Of a DNA stretch of 64,000 nt, positions 57,814 to 64,000 are shown in pieces. The stretch's first letter is position 1. Each line of letters starts with the position of its first letter. The stretch comes from Rhytidiadelphus loreus (lineage: Eukaryota > Streptophyta > Bryopsida > Hypnales > Hylocomiaceae): positions 33,547,001 through 33,611,000 of the forward strand of contig OX344765.1 of NCBI GenBank assembly GCA_947034895.1, read 5' to 3'. The translations under genes and the position numbers were made by a program. The notes below the pieces were generated by a model. It was not told the DNA's origin. It ran no database searches and saw nothing but the letters and a program-made list of their open reading frames with translations.

Positions 57814-60800
57814 TTTGAACTCCTGTTTAAAATTGCAGTGAATGCATTAATAAAAATACAACATCAACAAGGAAATACACTATATTTTCAACCCAAGGGA
57901 CTTGAACCCTTTTGATCACAATAATAACAATCAATGTTGCCATCCAACATGGTTGATTTTTTATGGACTCAAAGAAGAAGAAAAAACTTGGTACTACTAA
58001 AGTCGGTACTACACAAATGCTAAAGCCTAAAGATTTTGAAGTTTATGGCCCACTGGTAGATGACATAAAAAAAACAATCTCAAGGCTAAAAGAGGAAATT
58101 AAATAGTGAGCTCTCACTTTTTCCAAGCATAAACACCCAATCAGTTCCTAAATCTCTACACTTCAATCGACAATATTCAACTGGTATTTAGTGTAAATTC
58201 ATACTTTAGAAATCCGCCAAGCTATCAACTTGCTAGGAACCTAAGTTTGTCACAATAGAGGCTATGTATAATTGGAGGGGTCTCCTCATATACCAAAAAT
58301 GAAGTAATCAACCAACTCAGTTCGTTCTGACAAGAATGCCTAATCGGTTCTTAAATCTCTACACTTCACTTTTAGTTCAACTAGAAAGATGGTAAAGTTG
58401 TTGATTCCCTAATGGTTGATAGAACATGTTTGGACGCAACGAAGGTGATTTTAAAACATCTAAAATCTTCTTCAAAACAAACTAGTCAAAATTGTAATTC
58501 AATTTTCATATCACACAAATTCAATCACCTACTTTGAAATTGAACCACCACTCATCACCATTTAAGATTACTCTAGTTAGAAACAAGATCCTTGGATTTT
58601 CTATTTAGAGGCCTCGTAGTATGAAAAAATTGCAAGAGTTGTTGTATCCAAGCATGCCTTCCACTTACAATTTCCTGTACAATCAACCCAAGCACGCCTA
58701 GCTTGTTGCAAAAAAAATAAAATAGAAAAACTTTCCTAATGCAAAAAGAGACACTCATTGAACCCTAACCCTAGAGAAGATCAATGGCATTTGGAAGGGG
58801 TTTTAGTTCCTTCTAAGATCCAACAACACTCGTTGAACAACATTTGATTTGAATAAAAAGAATGGCTTGATAGCATGGAGCTAGTTTTTTTCTTTAAATT
58901 TCACATTTGATGGCGGGGATTTTTCAAGCTAGATGGGGGGCGTTTGCATCTTTTGGGTGCAAAGTTTGTAGCAAATAAGAGAACAAATTTTGTGACGAGG
59001 ATGATAAAAAATTTGGGGTTACAAATGTTTAAACATTACATAAGTTAGTAGATTTTGAGTATCAAGTGACCATTACCTCACGCACTAGTGAGATTTAAAC
59101 ATGAGTCAAAATGACTTAATGGGCAACATGCTATTGTAAACTCAATTGTTTTGTTAAAATGGCGGAATTCCTAATTGTCATTTTAAGGTTGCGTTGGCTT
59201 GAAACAAATTGGTGTACGTATCCTAGTTTTTAGAACTTCACGTAGAATTTCATGTTACAATGATGCCTATTTGACCCATAGAATCCCATTGTCCCCTTAA
59301 GACAAAATGGATTTTGAGTAGGTTCCTAGTCTCTTATGGACTCAACTATCATTATGTTTAAAAAAAATTTAAGATAGGAAAGCACGTCAACTTTCTAGAA
59401 ATATATGTACTATTAGAATTGATGCTAAGGAACAAAATTATGCCATCATAAGTCCAAATTTTTTTTTCTTGGGTAAGACAAAAACAAATAAAAAAATCAC
59501 AAATTAAATTTTATAAATTCTTTTCTCATAAAAAGTTTTTTTGACTATATAATTCATTCTATTTGGACTAGTGATGAGAAAGTTACGGTCAATCTTGTTT
59601 TTTAGTCAATCTAAGCATCTTTTGAAAAAATAACTTGTAAGATTCATTTTTAATGCAATTTTCACGATTTAAAAAAGAAAAAAAGAGTTCAACATGGATG
59701 AAGTTTCTTGCTAGAAAAATCTTGTTGTTGGGATTATTGTTTTTCAATTCTATCCTAGAGCTATCAACAAATTAGTTTTTCCTTCAAACTTGTAACTACT
59801 TCTACCTACTAATTTTTTAAAGAATAAAAAGTCAAGTGTTTTATAAACAAATTCCTAGACTTTCCATTCAATTCTTCAACATAATAACATTTAAGGTCAA
59901 AACTGGTAGTACAAAAAAAAATTTAATGAGAAAATTCAAAGCATAAAAACCTAGATATGTAAGGTGCAAAGAAATTGGGTTTTTTACTGACTTCAAATGC
60001 AAATAATTATATTGCAATACACATGATCAAAGTTTCTAAAATTTCTTCCACACATTTTCATACTAGTGTGGTGCAAAATCTGTAGATTTACTATTAGGCT
60101 TTGAAATTTTGAACTTTGAATTTTGTTCTCTTTTTTTCTACTTAGGTGGGTCAATTAGTCCAGTTAGTGCTAAATAATATGAAAAGACACAATTAATTCC
60201 AATGGATGGTAGAGAGTGTGAATCGAAATTGGTTGGTTGGGTGGTTGCTAGTCGGGAATTGAAAGGCCAAGTTTCATTTGGTTTAACAATTGTTTGCTAG
60301 CTCCTATTAGGCTTTGGAGGTCTCATTTTGTTTTTCACCCATGGCAAGGAGAGTGGAGTCGAGCCTAACCGTTGGTTGTTGTTTTGGAATTAATGATTAA
60401 TAGAATTTAGTTGCCTATTTAGATTTGTTTGTATTTGTGATTGATGAGTTTTTGTTGTTTGACTATATGTATGCCAAATTAAAATTGCAATTCCCAAAAT
60501 TGTTGGAAATGCATGAGTACGTTAACCCCTAAAGGTCCGAACATCATTTTTGGCAACATAGTGATTTTGGACAGCTCACTACGAATGGGATATTTATTTT
60601 TATTGTTTAAAAATTTCAAACAACATATGCCCAAGGAATAGCTTAAAGGTGCAACAACTTTTATAACTTTTGACTACATGGTTAAAACAGTTATTACATA
60701 TTATCTAATTTTTAGTTTGTTAGTGGCAGCCATGACTACCCCCAAAAGCCATGACCACCCAAAAATCTCTTTAAAAATCACTCTTTCAAGAAATAAAAAT

Positions 60801-61254
60801 TTGAAATTGGTTCTCTAATGTATACATTCCATCTTGATTAATGAGAAGAAAACAACTGAGTGAGAAGTTTCTGTTTGCGGGTAGGTGTGGCATCTACAGA
60901 TTCCATATAAGCACCCATACTAAAATTCCCATCATAACTTTCATCTCATTAATAAAAATGGAATGACATGAAGTTGACCACAAATATATAAATCTCGAGA
61001 ACCAATTTCAAATTTTTATATCTTAAGAAAGGGAATTTCTGAATCTGTCGGATTGCCCGGCCGGTCAAATAAACCACATATCATGCAATAACTTTTTCAC
61101 CATGTAGTCAAAAGTTATGAAAATGGTTGGGCCTTAAAGATACTTCTTCAGTTGTCCACATGTTGTGTGAAAACTTCAAAGAAAATAAATTAAACTTCAA
61201 CTTCACTTTTTTGTATTATTTTCCGTCAAGCCTGCTAATTATCCACCTCAGCTA
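57814..61254. other. Intergenic AT-rich DNA
   Basis: No gene is supported. It includes a relic of the CCCCTAAAGG family from about 59,268 (GAATCCCATTGTCCCCTTAA), an isolated TTAACCCCTAAAGG at 60,521 and a fragment of the TTAAAATGGCGG end near 59,155. Confidence 0.45.
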
Positions 61255-61676
61255 GTCATTCTAGGTCAGACACGTGAGCCCCAAAGTGAGCTCATGCCAG
61301 AAAAACTCAGCTGCTGAAGTGAACTGAGACGAGCCCCTTTCTTTTCATTAACTTCTGCTGATGAACAGAGGTGTGGACTGATTTCTTGTTCTGGGGGCTG
61401 ACGGCTCCCATGAAACTTGCACGTTCACTCAGCAGGTTAGGGAATTACTGTCTGCTTGTTTTGATTTCCGGTTTGTCTACTGTTTTCCTTGCCCGTATAA
61501 TTTTCAACCATCCCTCCAAAAGAATTCTCCAGTGCCCCCCCCCCCTACACACACACAAAAAAAAAAAAAAAAAATGAATGTGGAGAAACTCATGCTCCCA
61601 TAATTGAATTCAAGTGGCCATTGACAGTGATTTTGACCATTGGAACACATGATTGCATCCAGCGTCTAGCTTCACA

Positions 61677-61706
61677 CCTGCCTGCCTGCCTGCCTGCCTG
61701 CCTGCC
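61677..61706 (+). repeat. CCTG microsatellite
   Basis: About seven CCTG units lie in tandem in the upstream region of GLP copy 5. A C-run and an A-run lie nearby at 61,537-61,575. Confidence 0.9.
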
Positions 61707-62146
61707 GTAGCTCCCCAAAGAAATGAATTCAAAGCGTGTTTGTGGACATGCGTGTAGCTCAAAGGCCAACAGGTGAGTGAGAAAGCTCAAAAAGGCAGGC
61801 ACGAGTTTGACAATCAGATAATGACCTTATCCTGCCCTAGAGTAGCCTCCAAAGAATGTTCAAAATAATATGGAATGTCCCAGAGATCACGGCCCCAAGC
61901 GGAGCTGAAGAAGCCATTCCCCACCAGCTTCACAGTCATCCTTCATGGCTTCGCTTCATCCATGAGCCTACTTCAGACAGACAATTGCCTTGATGAACTT
62001 GGCCATGCTCCTCCATTGCACCCGCTATTGTAAGCTACTTGCTAACCCCAGCCTTGGTTAAGGTAAGCACGTGCCGCTTCATTTGCATTTGCAGCCCCCT
62101 CAGAGTCCTCCGCTTCGGGGGAGACGAATGCTCCAGGTCTCCCCGG

Positions 62147-62269
62147 ACGCGTCCAGCTTTGAATCCCACTGCCACCGAAATGAACCCCTGTACCATCTCT
62201 CGATCGATCAACTGAAGCTAAGGCTAAAGGAGCCTGAACACATACCAACAGTCAGTGAGTATATATAAA
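62147..62269 (+). promoter_or_regulatory. Core promoter of GLP copy 5
   Basis: ACGCGT (62,147-62,152) lies 108 bp before TATATATAAA (62,260). The leader has longer CT and CA runs than the other copies. Confidence 0.6.
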
Positions 62270-62482
62270 GGCTTGGAACTGAAGGCAATCAATCAATCAA
62301 TTGTAACTCACAACAGCCAGCAATCAGTTCTTCAATTGCAATTGCAATTCAAGCCCCGGCCCTCTCACGCTCTCTTTCTCTCTTAAGTTTCTCTCTCACA
62401 CACACACAGCACTGCTCTCTCCGCGGCCTCGGACTTGCAATCCAAGTCAGTCCAGTCCGTCTGTGAACTCCATCGAGGCATC

Positions 62483-63166
62483 ATGAAGAACCGCAGCAGC
62501 AGCGTGTGGGTGACCGTGGCGGTGTTGGCAAGCATGGCCATGCTCATGCCCATGCTGGCCAGTGCGGCCGACGCCGATCCCCTCCAAGACTTCTGCGTCG
62601 CAGACAACTCCACCAAACTCACCACCATCAATGGCTTCCCTTGCAAGCCCGCCCACCAAGTGCATGTGTCCGACTTCGTGTCCAAGGCCTTGTGCAAGGC
62701 CGGCACCACCAGCAAGCCCAACTATTCCAACGTGACCTCCGCCGCCGTGGCGCAGTTTGCGGGATTGAACACCTTGGGCATCTCTGCGGCCCGCATTGAC
62801 TTTGCCAAGGGCGGCATCAACCCCCCTCACACGCACCCGCGCGCCACGGAGCTCTTGTTCTTGGCCAAGGGCGAGCTCTACGTGGGCTTCGTGGACACCA
62901 ACACCACCACGCCCAGGTTGTTTGCCACCACCATCCAGGCCGGCGAGCTCTTTGTGTTCCCCAAAGCCTTGGTGCACTTCCAGCTCAACGTGGGCAAGGG
63001 TCCGGCGTTGGCCTTCTCCGCCTTGTCGAGCCAAAACCCGGGGGTGCAGCAAGTGGCTCTGGCCTTGTTCAAGCCCGACATCAAGGACGAGGTGTTGGAG
63101 CAGGGCTTCCGCATCAGCGAGGAGACCGTGGACATGATCCAGAAGGAGTTCCGCATGAGTAACTAA
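62483..63166 (+). CDS. Germin-like protein, copy 5
   Basis: The 227-residue protein lacks two codons of the N-terminal serine tract, has Leu to Gln in EVLEQGF (as copy 4), and ends RMSN in place of RMKV because the last bases differ. Val is kept at the site changed to Ala in copy 4. All ligands and cysteines are intact. Its 3' flank is unlike that of copies 1-4 for the first hundred bases, yet the coding region is nearly identical, so the difference begins sharply at the stop codon. Confidence 0.95.
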   Translation: MKNRSSSVWVTVAVLASMAMLMPMLASAADADPLQDFCVADNSTKLTTINGFPCKPAHQVHVSDFVSKALCKAGTTSKPNYSNVTSAAVAQFAGLNTLGISAARIDFAKGGINPPHTHPRATELLFLAKGELYVGFVDTNTTTPRLFATTIQAGELFVFPKALVHFQLNVGKGPALAFSALSSQNPGVQQVALALFKPDIKDEVLEQGFRISEETVDMIQKEFRMSN

Positions 63167-64000
63167 CTCGTAACTATTTATCCCAAATGACTGATGATCA
63201 AACAATCAGGTCGACTAAATTCATTTCAATTAGTATTCCATGCCGGTTCAGAGACGAGAGTAAGTTAATTGTGATCTTAGTTGCCTGTGGAAGACATACA
63301 GTATATTCACGGACTGGGGGACTGGCTAGCATACTAGTAGGGTCAGTGGATTGGGATCGAGCTGGTCATGGATCCCTTGTCCTAATTATGAGTGACTACC
63401 TGAGATTTCCTTTTCTTGAGGCATGGTCCTTTGTCTTGATCTGATGAGCTGCAGCTCGAGTAAGTTAGTGGCAGCGGATAACTTATATGCAGGCTGCCAC
63501 TGGCTGTGGAATTCTGTTGCAACATCTATGATTATGATAATAATATTCTTTTGATTTCATTACATTCTTCTCAAGCAGTGACAGAGGTTCCCAGCTCGCT
63601 TATCAGTTCTCAATCATTGAATGACTCATGACTTCATTCATTGGAAATTAAACAGTGGTGTTCTGTACTTAGACGTACATGGTTGTGTGTCGGGCAATGT
63701 GTGTGTGCAACTCCAGAGACTATGCATGCATGGTCATCTTATTTGTAAGTTCTGAAAATTGGGCATCTGGGGAATCAAAGCTTACGAGCCTCACAACTTG
63801 AATGGAATGGGACCGAGCAGTTTGGAGCCATATGCTACTCCAGTTGAATGTGGCCCAATAGCCAACCTGAACCCAGGCATACAATTGCTCAGTCCTTGCA
63901 TCCACAATTGAAACTGCAAACTGCAACTGGATTCGTCTTCAGTTGGTCAAACTTGATTGTCACAAGTTTCCAAAGTATCCCCATTTGGGGTGTTGGTTTA
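63167..64000 (+). other. 3' flank of GLP copy 5
   Basis: This is diverged GLP-unit DNA (GATGAGCTGCAG, GGTTGTGTGTCGGGCAATGT, TGGCCCAATAGCC). No gene is supported up to the window end. Confidence 0.45.

Noticed and set aside
1..64000. rRNA, tRNA or LTR retrotransposon signatures
   Set aside because: I saw no conserved rRNA blocks, no tRNA-like cloverleaf that I could support, and no paired long terminal repeats with a gag-pol frame.

Overview
The window looks like nuclear DNA of a land plant. The grounds are plant-type TTTAGGG repeats near 7.25 kb, GT-AG introns, a germin-like protein (GLP) gene family, a UBL5/Hub1-like relic and long AT-rich intergenic DNA full of short inverted-repeat transposons. 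The intronless, GC-rich GLP genes and the DUF7869-type transposase-like gene would suit a bryophyte, lycophyte or fern. I cannot fix the species from sequence alone.

Region 1 (about 0.89-22.7 kb) is a large mobile element or composite. Inverted ends CTACTTTTGGACT lie at 900 and 22,708, each bordered by TTAA, and looser inverted similarity continues outward. Genes point away from an AT-rich centre. On the left, minus strand, is a multi-exon DUF7869-type (DDE/RNase H-like) gene (1,989-5,487). On the right, plus strand, is a long multi-exon reading frame (14,074-20,686) that joins a ParB-like domain, a weak DNA-methyltransferase-like region, acidic repeats and an FCP1/HAD-phosphatase-like domain. 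A small unrecognised gene follows (21,128-22,151). Several single in-frame stops interrupt these otherwise open frames.

The most striking signal is a short palindrome, consensus CGGGAGATCTCCCG with a variable centre. It occurs dozens of times in region 1 and was not seen elsewhere in the window. It forms arrays with 24-, about 40-60- and 76-bp spacing, and sits in nearly every intron and in the flanks of both genes. Two further element ends near 11.55 and 11.97 kb suggest nesting or two joined elements.

Region 2 (23-64 kb) is a GLP cluster in repeat-rich DNA. Five intronless GLP genes of 227-229 residues (start codons at 28,713, 37,227, 45,950 on the minus strand, 51,962 and 62,483) are almost identical in coding sequence, while their flanks differ much more. 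Copies 1 and 3 sit in the arms of a large inverted repeat (26,007-33,581 and 41,096-48,653, arms about 7.6 kb, spacer about 7.5 kb), and copy 2 lies in the spacer. Each promoter has a TATA box and, 80-110 bp upstream, an ACGCGT motif. The rest is short inverted-repeat elements, a foldback-type repeat at one inverted-repeat border, a frameshifted UBL5 fragment at 38.5-38.7 kb, and a decayed unidentified gene at 56.5-57.8 kb.
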